Shown: positions 1 through 9,352, numbered from the stretch's first letter. The stretch: 64,000 nt of DNA from an uncultured Eubacteriales bacterium (GCA_900316205.1 ONBX01000009.1:29420-93419), one strand, 5' to 3'. Numbers and translations: made by a program. Notes: a model not told the origin generated them from the sequence alone.

Positions 1-1748
1 AAGTGGAAACCGGTGTTCCAGAGCCAGCGGTCAATGTCCTCCGGCAAATCGCTGCCGCGCTTTTCCTGCGCCGTTTGCAGAATGTATCCGCACCATTGCT
101 TCATCGCAGGATAGCAGCGACGAAGCACTTCCAGATTGCCCGAACTGCGGTACATTTCATAAGGAACCCACAGAACGGCGTCGCTCCAGCCGGCAATTCC
201 GGTCATACCGGTGTCTCCGAAGGGAGCCATGTTGCGGATGGCAACAGCCTCATAAAGATTCGTCAGCGGGGAGACCAACGGGATCACGCCGTCCGGCCGT
301 TGATCGGCCAGAAGGCCGGACAGCCAGCTTGACAGGAAGGGCGTCATCTCCTCATTCAGCATGGCGGTTTCCGCATAGATCAGGATATCCCCGGTCCACC
401 CGGCCTTTTCCCGTGTGGGGCAGTCGGTCGGGATGGAAAGCATGTTGTTTTTTTGAGAGTAGCGAATGTTCTGATAAAGCCGGTTCAGGCGCTCGTCGTC
501 GCAGGAGAAGCTGCCGGCGTTTTCCTTGACGGTAGAAAGCAGAACGGCGGTGAAATCTTCCGGGCGCGGATCCATCATACCGCTGACGCGAATGTAGCGA
601 AAGCCGTGAAAAGTGAAGTGCGCCTCATGCAGGAAAGGAGTCCCATCGGAAACGACGGTGTCGCACTGGCGGAGGGACATCGTGGAAAAGTAGTTCTTCT
701 CCCGATCTACGACTTCGGTGTATTCAAAGCTCAGCTCAGCCCCGGCAGGCGCGTCGATCCAAATCCTTGCCCGTCCGGCGATGACCTGACCGAAGTCTAC
801 GATAGTCTCCCCGCGGGGAGAAGTGTAGACTTCTTTGGCAGGGATCAGCTCAATGGGCAGAATCGGCGGCTGCGGCTGGGCACGCAGAACGGAAAGATCG
901 TAGTCCCGCAGGAGGACGGGATGCTTTTCCCCGTAAGGCAGCGTGCGATCCTGCCGTTCACCCATAAAGAGATCGGAAAACAAAATGTTCGTCGTCCGCA
1001 CGGTTTCACTGCCGTCAGAACAGATGAGCGCAGTTTCACCGTCAGCATAACGGACCTCCAACTGATACAGGATGGCAGGGGCACAATGCTCCTCCGGCGT
1101 CTTGACCGCCGTCTGGGCACAGAAAAACCAGCCGTCGCCGACCTCAAAGGCAAGAGCGTTTTCCGCCTGCAGCAGAGCGGTGACGTCGTAGGTCTGGTAG
1201 TTAAGAATGGAGCCGTAAGGGGTAAACTCAGGAGCAAACTCCCGTTCATCCGGGCGCTGTCCGTTCAGATAAACCCGATAGCAGCCGTAGCAGGCGGCGT
1301 ATAGCCGCGCTGAAGCAATTTCTTTTTGCGTGGGAAAGCTGCGCTCAAAGAGCAGGACGGGATTTTCAATTCCGTAGGTAAAGAGCTTGGCCTCATTTCG
1401 CTGGATCGGGCTTTCGATCCAGCGTCCCTGACACTCCGTTTGGAACAGAAAGGCGGTTTCAAATTCACTCTCGGCCTGCGCCGTATTGCCCTGATTGTCC
1501 CAGACGGTGACCGTGACGGTATAGTGAGTGCGAGATTTGAGTTCGCCGCCATAGGGGACAAAGCTTTGCACGTCGGACGAACGCTTGCCGCTGTCCCAGA
1601 CAAGTCCCGCAGCGTCGCTGACCGTAATTTGAAAGGCCGTCTGAAAAACATTCTGCGTCTCGCTCTCCATGCGCCAGGAAAACTCCGGTGCGCGGTCAAC
1701 GCCCAGGGGCGCCGTCATGTGATTGACACGACATTCGGAAATTCTCAT
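1..1748 (-). CDS. Alpha-L-rhamnosidase, GH78 family (3' end outside window)
   Basis: The first 582 residues are visible; the C-terminus runs off the left edge. The N-terminal part has beta-sandwich-like domains. Near residues 437-452 sits the motif IPTDCPTREKAGWTGD, which marks the start of the GH78 (alpha/alpha)6 catalytic barrel and includes acidic active-site residues. The family removes terminal L-rhamnose from pectin rhamnogalacturonan or plant glycosides. No signal peptide is seen, so it probably acts in the cytoplasm on imported oligosaccharides. The ATG at 1748 follows GGAG and lies 15 bases after the symporter gene, so the two are probably co-transcribed. The family call is secure; the exact substrate is not. 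Confidence 0.9.
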   Translation of the reverse strand, partial: MRISECRVNHMTAPLGVDRAPEFSWRMESETQNVFQTAFQITVSDAAGLVWDSGKRSSDVQSFVPYGGELKSRTHYTVTVTVWDNQGNTAQAESEFETAFLFQTECQGRWIESPIQRNEAKLFTYGIENPVLLFERSFPTQKEIASARLYAACYGCYRVYLNGQRPDEREFAPEFTPYGSILNYQTYDVTALLQAENALAFEVGDGWFFCAQTAVKTPEEHCAPAILYQLEVRYADGETALICSDGSETVRTTNILFSDLFMGERQDRTLPYGEKHPVLLRDYDLSVLRAQPQPPILPIELIPAKEVYTSPRGETIVDFGQVIAGRARIWIDAPAGAELSFEYTEVVDREKNYFSTMSLRQCDTVVSDGTPFLHEAHFTFHGFRYIRVSGMMDPRPEDFTAVLLSTVKENAGSFSCDDERLNRLYQNIRYSQKNNMLSIPTDCPTREKAGWTGDILIYAETAMLNEEMTPFLSSWLSGLLADQRPDGVIPLVSPLTNLYEAVAIRNMAPFGDTGMTGIAGWSDAVLWVPYEMYRSSGNLEVLRRCYPAMKQWCGYILQTAQEKRGSDLPEDIDRWLWNTGFH

Positions 1749-1763
1749 AGCGTCTCCTTTGCA

Positions 1764-3242
1764 TCAATACTTGCGGCTGAGCTGCGCCTCGCACTCCTCG
1801 CGGGTGATCTCACCGGCATTGCACTTGGCCATGAGCTTGACGTCGCTGTCGCGCAGCTTGTAGAAGGCGATGACGACGACGCCGAGGATGGTGCCTATCG
1901 CGGGGATCAGCATGTAAACGCTCCAGAGCGTGTCCAGCGCGCTCTGCGGCTGCACGACGTTCAGCTCCGCCAACTCTTCAAAGCTCTCCGCCTCCACGGT
2001 GATCCAGGAGGACAGGCCGAGAATGAAGATGCCGAGGGAGGAGGCGATGCTGGTGGTCAGCTTGTTGAGGAAGGCGTTGAGCGAGAAGAAGATGCCCGAG
2101 CAGTCCTTGCCGGTCTTGTAGCGGGTATACTCGATGGTGTCCGGCGTCATGAAGGTCTTGGCGATGGTCGAGACGTTGCCGGGCGCAGCCTGGAGCACCA
2201 GCAGGATCGTGATGAGCGTGAAGTTGTGATAGCCCGCGAAATAGATCATCGAGTAGATGATCGCGCCGGTGAGGCCGCAGACCATGAACACGCGCTTCTT
2301 GCCCCATTTCTCGCAGAAGCGGTCGGTGTTGAGCTGCGCGATCGTCTGGGGGATGAAGGCGATGGCGATGGGGATGATCAGAATCATCGAGTCGCCGTAG
2401 AGATAGTAGGAGGCGTAGGTGCCGAGGGAAGCGCCGGTCTGCAGCGCGCCGAAGATCAGCGTGCTGAGGAGGATGACCGCCATGTACTTGTTGGTCTTGA
2501 CGCACTCGATCATGTCGCGGAAGCTGTAATGCTCGGCGGAGTTTTCTTCCTCGGTGTTCTTCAGCTCCACGTTGTGCTCCTTGACCTTGGTGGCCAGCGG
2601 CAGCATCATGAAGAAGAAAATGACGGAGGAGACGATGGCGACCGTGCGCATGGACACGCCGACGTGCTCGCTGATCAGGAACATCCAGATCACACCGGCG
2701 AAGACCGTGAAGATGCCGTTGAGGATGCCCTTGAGCTGCAGGATGCGGTCGCGCTCGGGGACGTTGTCCGTCAGGGACACGATCATGGAGTTCATGGGGA
2801 CCTCAACCAGCGTGTAGGAGAAGTCGTAGAGCAGGTAGGTCACGGTGAACCACGCGAGCTTAACGCCCTCCGGCGCGCCCTGCGGCATCAGGAAGAAGAT
2901 CACCGTGAAGATCGGGAACAGGAAGAAGGTAGCGCGATACCAGGGCAGGTATTTCCCCTCACCGGCCAGCTTCCCCAGAAGCTTGGAGTTCCTGATGTTC
3001 AGCTTGTCGATCAGGAAACCGAACACCACGTCGTCGCAGGCGTCGATGACCTTGACGACCAGGATCGCGGCGGAGATCTTCAGCAGGCTGATGCCCTGGA
3101 ACAGCAGGAACAGCGTCATGAAGGCGGTGACGATGTAACCCTCCAGCGTCCGGCCGAGATCGCCGATGTAATAGTTGATGCGCTCTTTCTTTGTTGTCTT
3201 CCAGCCCTCGTGGGAGATAACTTTCTTTTCTCTCTTTTTCAT
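1764..3242 (-). CDS. GPH-family sugar:cation symporter (MelB-like)
   Basis: This 492-residue protein has about 12 membrane segments. The N-terminal stretch (YYIGDLGR, then a helix, then DACDDVVFG near residue 85) is typical of the glycoside-pentoside-hexuronide symporters of the major facilitator superfamily. It should import an oligosaccharide or glycoside with Na+ or H+. It lies 9 bases after a tannase-like esterase and 15 bases before a rhamnosidase, so a rhamnose-containing or phenolic-decorated glycoside is a plausible cargo (inferred from neighbours). A second GPH symporter is at 22825-24189. Confidence 0.9.
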   Translation of the reverse strand: MKKREKKVISHEGWKTTKKERINYYIGDLGRTLEGYIVTAFMTLFLLFQGISLLKISAAILVVKVIDACDDVVFGFLIDKLNIRNSKLLGKLAGEGKYLPWYRATFFLFPIFTVIFFLMPQGAPEGVKLAWFTVTYLLYDFSYTLVEVPMNSMIVSLTDNVPERDRILQLKGILNGIFTVFAGVIWMFLISEHVGVSMRTVAIVSSVIFFFMMLPLATKVKEHNVELKNTEEENSAEHYSFRDMIECVKTNKYMAVILLSTLIFGALQTGASLGTYASYYLYGDSMILIIPIAIAFIPQTIAQLNTDRFCEKWGKKRVFMVCGLTGAIIYSMIYFAGYHNFTLITILLVLQAAPGNVSTIAKTFMTPDTIEYTRYKTGKDCSGIFFSLNAFLNKLTTSIASSLGIFILGLSSWITVEAESFEELAELNVVQPQSALDTLWSVYMLIPAIGTILGVVVIAFYKLRDSDVKLMAKCNAGEITREECEAQLSRKY

Positions 3243-3251
3243 GGCGACCTC

Positions 3252-4733
3252 CTATATCGCTTTGATCGTGCTCTCGCGGAGCGTGTGTCCTCTTCTGTCT
3301 ACCTGCACGGTGCGCAGCTCTCCGGGCGCTTCGCCATGCTCGACCCAGGCCAGCAGCGCGGCCATGCCGACCTGCTCGGTCAGGCCCGGCGCGTGCCAGC
3401 GGCAGTCTCCGTGCCCGTCGCCGGGGGTGATATAGACCCGGCAGAAGCGGTCGACCGCGTTCTTCCCGCCCATGATGAGGCAGAGCTTCCTGTGGTAATC
3501 CAGCGTGCCGTCCACGGGGATCAGGGGATCGCAGGTGCCGTGGTCGATCAGGAGCTTGCCTCCGCGGTCCCGAAAGGCCGAGAGATCGGCCCTGTCCGCC
3601 GCGGCGTCGGCGAGCTTGGTGACGCTCTGTCGGAAGAAGTCCCGGTATTCCGCGACCGTCATGCCGTAGGAAGCGGCTTTTTCGTCCTCGCGCACCCAAC
3701 GCAGATGGTGGGTGCTGAGGAAGAAGGGACGGGGCTTTCCGGTCAAGAGCTGATAGTAAAACGCGCCGATCGGGATGCCTACGTTCCAGAAGGGAACGCC
3801 GGGGCGGAAGCCGTACCACAGGCGTTCGCCGTTTTCATCCACGGGGCCGCGCCAGATGTCTCTGACGATCTCAGCCTCGGTCTGCGTGACGCCGTGCGTT
3901 CCGACCAGCGTGAAAGGGTCGAACGCCGCCGGCTCTGTAAGGCGGTAAAAGGCCTCGTCGCCGCCCGCCGCGTCCCGCGCGGCCTGAGAAAAGAGCGAGA
4001 GCTTTTTCGCGCTCAGGATCTGGCCCGCGTCGTTCATGACGGCCAGCGGCCAATAGCCCTCCGGAAGGAATTTCGTCCAATTGATGGCCGGACAGCTCGC
4101 CCAGATGCCGTCGTAGTCCGCCGGCCATTCCTGCGCCTCCACCATGGCCTGACGGCCGCCGCCGCTCCCGCCGTGAAAATAGCTGAAACGGACGGGGCGT
4201 TCATGCAGGATCTCGGCCACCCGCTTTCCGATCACGGTCATCCGATGCGTGCTGCGGCTGCGCCAGTTTTCATAGCGCTCCCGGTCGAAGACCCCGTTTT
4301 CCACCGCCCACTGCCTCTTGCCGTTCCCGGCGTCGGTCGTGGCGGCGGTAAAGCCGTTGAGGATCGCTTTCGGCAGAGTCTGCCCTCGGGACGTGTTGTC
4401 CGGGCAGGTGATATACTGCGCGCCGCCGGTTCCTGTCCCGCCGCCGCCCGTGCCCATAAAGCGATCGTTCCAGCAAAGCGGCGACCAGACAATGAGGTTT
4501 TCCTCATGGACGCCGGTGCGATGCCGGAGCCGGACCTCCACATAGGGCGGCAGACCGGTGATCTTTCCGAGCGGGCGTTTGTATACGCCGGTTTCGTTGA
4601 CGGAGACGGAAGTGACCTTCAGGTCGGGATCTCCCAGCGCGTTTTGAAGGAAGGCGGCGTCGGCCCGCTGCCGGATGCCGGGTGTTTCCGTCAGGGAAGA
4701 CGGATCGAAGAAAACGTTGTTATCTCTCTCCAT
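3252..4733 (-). CDS. Tannase/feruloyl esterase family hydrolase
   Basis: The protein has 493 residues with the PF07519-type layout: a nucleophile elbow GGSGGGRQ, an acid region LLIDHGTCDPLIPV and a catalytic-His region PGDGHGDCRWH near the C-terminus. The family hydrolyses esters of gallic or ferulic acid. The start is set at the ATG at 4733 (MERDNNV), which follows GGAGGAGC inside the end of the upstream hydrolase gene; an in-frame start at 4871 would overlap that gene by 150 bases. Unusually, the residue before the nucleophilic Ser is Gly rather than the Cys that forms the CS-D-HC disulfide in characterised members. There is no obvious signal peptide. Confidence 0.82.
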   Translation of the reverse strand: MERDNNVFFDPSSLTETPGIRQRADAAFLQNALGDPDLKVTSVSVNETGVYKRPLGKITGLPPYVEVRLRHRTGVHEENLIVWSPLCWNDRFMGTGGGGTGTGGAQYITCPDNTSRGQTLPKAILNGFTAATTDAGNGKRQWAVENGVFDRERYENWRSRSTHRMTVIGKRVAEILHERPVRFSYFHGGSGGGRQAMVEAQEWPADYDGIWASCPAINWTKFLPEGYWPLAVMNDAGQILSAKKLSLFSQAARDAAGGDEAFYRLTEPAAFDPFTLVGTHGVTQTEAEIVRDIWRGPVDENGERLWYGFRPGVPFWNVGIPIGAFYYQLLTGKPRPFFLSTHHLRWVREDEKAASYGMTVAEYRDFFRQSVTKLADAAADRADLSAFRDRGGKLLIDHGTCDPLIPVDGTLDYHRKLCLIMGGKNAVDRFCRVYITPGDGHGDCRWHAPGLTEQVGMAALLAWVEHGEAPGELRTVQVDRRGHTLRESTIKAI

Positions 4734-5736
4734 GCTGCTCCTCCCAAAAGGCCGCCGCGCGGCCGATCCAGCCCCGGAGCGCCGTCCGGGAGCCCAGGCC
4801 GAAGCCGTGGCCGCCGTGTGCGCCGAGCTCAAACACGCAGGGGCGCCCGGCTGCCCGCAGCGCCGCCTCAAAGGCGGCCGTGTCGGCGGGCGGGATCGTG
4901 TCGTCGTCCCCGGCTGCAGCCAGATAGACCGGCGGATACGCCGTGTCGATATGCCGATCCGTTGCGTAGCGTTCTTCCTGCCCAGCCGTCCAGCCCGCGC
5001 CGTACAGCCCGGTCTTCAGATACGCGGAAAGAGGATTGTCCGGCAGATACGCTGTGTTCGTGAGCGGATAAGCCAGCATCAAAAGCTCCGGCTGCGGCAG
5101 GCCGTAGGAGCGTGCGCCGAGATGTGCCGTCCCCCACAGGGCGGCCAGATACCCGCCCGCGGAAAAGCCGCCCAGGAGGTAGCACCCGGGATCGACGCCG
5201 AAACGGGCATGCTCCCGGCGGATCAGACGAAGAGCTGCCGCCACGTCCTCCAGGGGTTTCGGAAGCAGGCCGGAGACAAAGCTCTCGGCCGCTGCGGTGC
5301 GGTAGCTCAGGCAGAAGCAGGAGATCCCCAGCTCGTTGAGCTGCGCGGCTGCGGGGATCGCCTCCGCCAGATGACAGACGGCCCCGTATCCGCCGCCGGA
5401 GAGCAGGAGAGCAAAGCCAGCCCTTTTCTCCTCCGGCGCGGGAAGAAAGATGAGCTGCGCCTGCGCCTTGTCCGGCGAGGCTTCGCGTTCTTCCTCTGTA
5501 TACACGGGAAAAACCAGCGGAGCGCCGTCCCGTGCGGCACGCTCGACGCGCCGCAGCCCGACCAGCATATCCTCCGCGTCCCAGGTCGGCTGCTGTTCAT
5601 GCAGCGCCCGCAGAGAGCAGTCCATCCGCTGAGCGGCCCATTGGTCGCCGACGGAGGATACCCAGTTGCCGCGCATCCCCGCGAACAGCGGCTCCGCGTA
5701 CAGCTCACGTATTGTCGTGTTTTGATTCAGCTTCAT
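4720..5736 (-). CDS. Alpha/beta hydrolase (acetyl-esterase-like)
   Basis: This is a 338-residue hydrolase. An oxyanion-hole motif LLSGGGYG comes first, then the nucleophile elbow GGFSAGGY, an acidic AAAGDDDTIP stretch and a terminal GGHGFG histidine, giving a full Ser-Asp-His triad. Relatives deacetylate xylan oligosaccharides or hydrolyse short acyl esters. The ATG at 5736 is preceded by AGAGG at normal spacing; the open frame reaches 5832, but that would run through the palindrome at 5761-5804. It is the first gene of a leftward unit with the tannase-like gene (14-base overlap), symporter and GH78. Confidence 0.85.
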   Translation of the reverse strand: MKLNQNTTIRELYAEPLFAGMRGNWVSSVGDQWAAQRMDCSLRALHEQQPTWDAEDMLVGLRRVERAARDGAPLVFPVYTEEEREASPDKAQAQLIFLPAPEEKRAGFALLLSGGGYGAVCHLAEAIPAAAQLNELGISCFCLSYRTAAAESFVSGLLPKPLEDVAAALRLIRREHARFGVDPGCYLLGGFSAGGYLAALWGTAHLGARSYGLPQPELLMLAYPLTNTAYLPDNPLSAYLKTGLYGAGWTAGQEERYATDRHIDTAYPPVYLAAAGDDDTIPPADTAAFEAALRAAGRPCVFELGAHGGHGFGLGSRTALRGWIGRAAAFWEEQHGER

Positions 5737-5760
5737 CAGAAACCTCTTGACAGTGCCAGA

Positions 5761-5804
5761 CGATAGTGTTACATTTGTTACCGGTAACAAATGTAACACT
5801 ATCG
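5761..5804. promoter_or_regulatory. Perfect 44-bp palindrome between divergent operons (probable TetR operator)
   Basis: Two exact 22-base arms meet at CCGG; each contains TAGTGTTACATTTGTTACC or its complement. The palindrome lies midway between the hydrolase start (5736, minus) and the TetR gene start (5873, plus). A further TGTAACAAA half-site is at about 5845-5853. The position and symmetry suggest the operator of the adjacent TetR-family regulator controlling both divergent units. The symmetry is seen directly; the function is inferred. Confidence 0.75.
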
Positions 5805-5872
5805 CTTTTTGATGGCAAGTATATTTTGACAAAAGCCGCTCAACTGTAACAAAAGACGGAGGACTGTATCAC

Positions 5873-6397
5873 ATGGAACGAAAGAACGCGGCGCATGAGC
5901 TCGTGATCGAAAGCATGACGGAGGCGCTGATGCAGCTTATGCGCGTCAAGCCGCTTTCCGAGATCAGCATTTCCGAGCTCTGCGAAAAGGCGGGCGTCAG
6001 CCGCTTGAGCTTTTACCGAAACTTTACTTCTATGGACGATATTCTTGTCCAGCATCTGACCGCCTGTACCGACGCCTGGTGGGCGGAATTCTCCCAGCGC
6101 AGCGAGGAGGATTTCTATCAGAATTTCTGGACGGAGCTGCTGGGGGAGTATCGAAAGAACCGGGATCTGATCCTGCTGATCGATCAAAACGGACGTTCCC
6201 AGATCCTGAAGGAGCACATTTTTGCCTGCTGCGCCGTCAACGACGCGGCGGATGAGACGGAGGCCTATCTGCGCGCGGCGCTGGCCGGGACGCTCTACGG
6301 TCTCGTGGACGAGTGGATCAAGCGCGGCATGGGCGAGTTTCCCAGGGGCTTCAGCCTGCACAAGCTGCGCTTTGACAAGCCGGAGGCAGAAGCATGA
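5873..6397 (+). CDS. TetR/AcrR-family transcriptional regulator
   Basis: This 174-residue protein has an N-terminal helix-turn-helix (ISELCEKAGVSRLSFYRNF, about residues 33-51) and a helical C-terminal ligand domain with several Trp and Tyr residues. TetR proteins usually repress divergent genes until a small ligand binds, and the 44-bp palindrome just upstream is the likely site. GGAGG precedes the start. Its stop overlaps the next start as ATGA, so it heads a five-gene coupled operon. The ligand is unknown; a released phenolic or sugar would fit the context. Confidence 0.88.
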   Translation: MERKNAAHELVIESMTEALMQLMRVKPLSEISISELCEKAGVSRLSFYRNFTSMDDILVQHLTACTDAWWAEFSQRSEEDFYQNFWTELLGEYRKNRDLILLIDQNGRSQILKEHIFACCAVNDAADETEAYLRAALAGTLYGLVDEWIKRGMGEFPRGFSLHKLRFDKPEAEA

Positions 6398-7389
6398 GGA
6401 AAAAACCTGTCGTTCTCAACGCCGCACGGGACGTGACCGTCACGCCCTATCTCGCGACAAAGAAAAAGAAGCTCAGCTTTCTGATCTGCCCGGGAGGCGG
6501 CTACAACAACTGCGAGGAGTCGGAGGCCGCGCCGGTGGCAAAGCTCTACAACAAGCTGGGCTTCAATGCTTTCGTCCTTCGTTATTCTGTGGGAGATCAC
6601 AGAGAATGGCCGCACCCGCTGCAGGACTACGAGCAGGTCATGGACTGGCTCTCCGTCCATGCGGAGGAGCTGGCCGTCGATCCGCAGCGCGTCGTGGTCG
6701 TCGGCTTTTCCGCCGGAGGACATGTGGCGGCGGCTGCCGCCTCTTTGGCCGCGCACAAGCCCTATGCGGCGATCCTCTGCTATGCGCTGATCGACCGGGA
6801 GACGCTGAGCTATTGCCATCCCGAGGCGCCGGACGCCGCCGAGGCGGTCAATGGGGATACCTGCCCCTGCTTTGTCGCCTCCTCCCGCAACGACTGGATC
6901 GTTCCCATCACCAATACGACCAAACTGCTCGACGCTTTTGAGCGCTGGGATATCGACTATGAGGCGCATATCTACGGCTATGCGCTGCACGGCTTTTCCA
7001 TCGGGAAGCGGGTGTACGGGAACAATCCCGTATTCTGCTCCCGGGTGGGAAACTGGGTGGAGGACAGCCTGGACTGGCTGGAGGAGCTGGAAGAGGGGCG
7101 CTATATCTCCATCAGGAAAAACGCCGGGTACCAGGACGCCCACGCCGGGACGCTCTCAATCTACACCTCCTGCCGGACGCTGGAGCAGAAGCCGGAGGCG
7201 CTGCGCATACTGAAAAAGCGCTTCCCGGCCCAGTATCTGATCTATGCCGCGGCGCGGAAAAAGATCGGCGCCTTTATGGACACGGTGTCGCTGTACAATC
7301 TCTACACGCTGATGCGCGTCAGAGGGAAAACCCTCGACAGGATCGACCGGGAGCTGCGGCAGTTTCCGCTGGAAAGGGGCAAGGAATGA
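6394..7389 (+). CDS. Alpha/beta hydrolase (esterase/lipase-like) with C-terminal extension
   Basis: The protein has 331 residues. It shows CPGGGYN (oxyanion hole, near residue 33), the nucleophile elbow VVGFSAGGH (near 108), an SSRNDWIVP acidic region and a YALHGFS histidine, which is the BD-FAE/acetyl-esterase layout. About 85 residues follow the hydrolase domain without a match I can name. It is coupled to the TetR gene and to the next gene by ATGA overlaps. A role in removing acetyl or other acyl groups from imported oligosaccharides is inferred. Confidence 0.82.
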   Translation: MRKKPVVLNAARDVTVTPYLATKKKKLSFLICPGGGYNNCEESEAAPVAKLYNKLGFNAFVLRYSVGDHREWPHPLQDYEQVMDWLSVHAEELAVDPQRVVVVGFSAGGHVAAAAASLAAHKPYAAILCYALIDRETLSYCHPEAPDAAEAVNGDTCPCFVASSRNDWIVPITNTTKLLDAFERWDIDYEAHIYGYALHGFSIGKRVYGNNPVFCSRVGNWVEDSLDWLEELEEGRYISIRKNAGYQDAHAGTLSIYTSCRTLEQKPEALRILKKRFPAQYLIYAAARKKIGAFMDTVSLYNLYTLMRVRGKTLDRIDRELRQFPLERGKE

Positions 7390-8585
7390 GGACACGGGAA
7401 ATCGACGCCGTCATGCAGCGTTTCGTGGACGAGCGGCAGATCGCGGGCGGCGCGCTGCTGGTACGGCAGCACGGCGAGCCGGTCTATCAGAACAAATGGG
7501 GCTGGGCGGACCTCGCCGCTGAAAAGCCTATCGAATACGACTCGATCTACCGCATGATGTCCATGACCAAGCCCGTGACGGCAGCAGCCGTGCTGCAGCT
7601 GGCCGAACAGGGAAAGATCGGCCTGGACGAGCCGATCAGCCGCATCCTGCCGGAGTTCAGGGAGATGCGCGTGGTTTCTGACGGGCGCTATGCATGGCAT
7701 GAGGGCATGACCATGCTTTCGCTGCTGCCCAAGCTCCTTTTCTTCCGGCAGGACAGCGTGAAGACCGTTCCCGCCGAGCGGGAGATCACCGCCCGCGATC
7801 TGCTCAGCCACTCTTCCGGCCTGCAGCAGGGGATCGTGGGGCTGCTGATCATGAAAAAGGACACGGCGAAAAAAGAAAGCCTCGCCGCGGAATGCGCCAA
7901 ATACTGCCGCCAGCCGCTGGATTTCCAGCCCGGTACTTCGACGAGCTATTCTCCGCTTGCCGGCTTCGATGTTCTCGGACGCATGGTGGAGATCGTGAGC
8001 GGCCTGCGGCTGGACGCGTATATGCAGACGCACATCTTTGACCCGCTGGGGATGAAGGATACAGGGTTCCGGCTGAACGGAGAACAGGAAAGCCGCCTCG
8101 TTCACGCCTACAAGCGCAAAGGGAAGCGCCTCATAGACGTGACCGGAACAAAGGACGACATGGACGCCATGCTGCACCGCGGGCCGGATTATCCTGATGC
8201 CAGCGGCGGCCTGTTCTCGACCGTGACGGACTATGAGCGCTTCGCCCGTATGCTGCTCCGCGGCGGCGAGAGTATCCTGAAGCCGGAGACGGTGGCTCTG
8301 ATGCGATCAGAGGGGGCAAAGCAGCATCTTGAATCGGAGCCCGGCCTCGTCTGGGGCCTGGGCGTGAAGCTTCGGAAGGATCCGAAGCGAGCGGGCAGCG
8401 CCTGCACCGCAGGAACCTACGGCTGGTCCGGCGCCTTCGGCACGCACTTCTTCGTCAGTCCCGCCGACGAGCTGGAGGCTGTCTGGTGTACCAACCGCAC
8501 GGATCTGGAGGGCAGCGCCTCACCCATCAGCAAAAAGGTCGAAGAGCTGGTCTTCGGCTGCTTCGGGAAAGGCAGCGGAGCATGA
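7386..8585 (+). CDS. Beta-lactamase-family serine hydrolase (EstB/PBP4*-like)
   Basis: This 399-residue protein has the SxxK motif SMTK (near residue 57), a Tyr motif SYSP in the YxN position and a late GTHF region, all within a class C beta-lactamase/esterase fold. Proteins of this group (PF00144) mostly act as esterases or D-peptidases rather than as antibiotic resistance factors. It sits inside a glycan-degradation operon, joined by ATGA overlaps on both sides, so esterase activity on a decorated carbohydrate is the likelier role. No signal peptide is seen. Confidence 0.82.
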   Translation: MRTREIDAVMQRFVDERQIAGGALLVRQHGEPVYQNKWGWADLAAEKPIEYDSIYRMMSMTKPVTAAAVLQLAEQGKIGLDEPISRILPEFREMRVVSDGRYAWHEGMTMLSLLPKLLFFRQDSVKTVPAEREITARDLLSHSSGLQQGIVGLLIMKKDTAKKESLAAECAKYCRQPLDFQPGTSTSYSPLAGFDVLGRMVEIVSGLRLDAYMQTHIFDPLGMKDTGFRLNGEQESRLVHAYKRKGKRLIDVTGTKDDMDAMLHRGPDYPDASGGLFSTVTDYERFARMLLRGGESILKPETVALMRSEGAKQHLESEPGLVWGLGVKLRKDPKRAGSACTAGTYGWSGAFGTHFFVSPADELEAVWCTNRTDLEGSASPISKKVEELVFGCFGKGSGA

Positions 8586-9352
8586 GCGTTGTTTCACGCG
8601 AAGTTGCCGCGGGCGTTTTCCAGCTCTCCAGCGACAGCTTCCCGCTGTCGACCGAGCCTGGGCCCGCCAGCAGGAACGCCTATCTGATAAAGGGGGCGGA
8701 ACGCGCGCTGCTCTTCGACCTCTCTTTGGAGGAGCCGGAGCTGTTCGCTTATGCCGCCCGGCTCGCCGACGCCCCGGTACAGCTGGCGCTGAGCCACGCG
8801 CATGTGGATCATATCTACCACCTGTCCGAGCGGGAAGAGGTGTGGCTGCATGCGGACGACGTGGGTCTGCTGCGAAGGGGCTGCCTGTTCCAGCGCCCGG
8901 TGAAGCCCTGTCCGCGGCTCCGTTTTCTGCGGGGCGGAGACAGAATCGCTCTTGGCGGCAGAACGCTGCGCGTCATTCACATTCCCGGCCATACCGACGG
9001 CAGTATTCTCCTGTGGGACGAGGAAACCGGGACTCTGCTCTCCGGCGATACCGCGGCGCGGAGGCTTCTCTACGGACTGCACGGCTATGTGCCTTTCGCC
9101 GTGTTCTGCGAAGAACTGAAAAAGCTGCGGGAATTGCCGATCCGGCAGATCTATTCCGCACACGATCGCTGCGCGCTGCCTCCGGAGCATCTGGATTTTA
9201 TGATCGAGAGCCTGCGTCCCGAGTTCCTGCGCAAGGCGAAGAAACTCTCCGTTCCGCTTTTGGGACAGCTCATTCATTTGACAAGGGGCGAGGAAAACAA
9301 GCTGCGGTATTTCGACCTCGCCGCGCTGTGCCGCGAGGAGATTGAAGCATGA
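8582..9352 (+). CDS. Metallo-beta-lactamase-fold hydrolase
   Basis: The protein has 256 residues with the zinc-binding motif SHAHVDH (HxHxDH), then IPGHTDGS (third His), LSGDTA (bridging Asp) and a late YSAHDR, together the MBL-fold signature. This superfamily includes lactonases, glyoxalase II and many esterases. The start is the ATG at 8582, which overlaps the preceding stop as ATGA; a longer frame from 8486 would overlap the serine hydrolase gene. The substrate is unknown. Its position between two putative esterases and a GH43-like gene suggests lactone or ester hydrolysis. Confidence 0.83.
   Translation: MSVVSREVAAGVFQLSSDSFPLSTEPGPASRNAYLIKGAERALLFDLSLEEPELFAYAARLADAPVQLALSHAHVDHIYHLSEREEVWLHADDVGLLRRGCLFQRPVKPCPRLRFLRGGDRIALGGRTLRVIHIPGHTDGSILLWDEETGTLLSGDTAARRLLYGLHGYVPFAVFCEELKKLRELPIRQIYSAHDRCALPPEHLDFMIESLRPEFLRKAKKLSVPLLGQLIHLTRGEENKLRYFDLAALCREEIEA

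Noticed and set aside
1326-5063. Very long plus-strand frame of 1245 codons
   Set aside because: It is antisense to GH78, symporter, tannase and hydrolase genes that have clear family motifs. Its translation is low-complexity and lacks a ribosome site.
7386-9352. Antibiotic-resistance beta-lactamases
   Set aside because: Both proteins have beta-lactamase folds, but they sit in an ATGA-coupled glycan operon, lack signal peptides and look like esterase or lactonase relatives.
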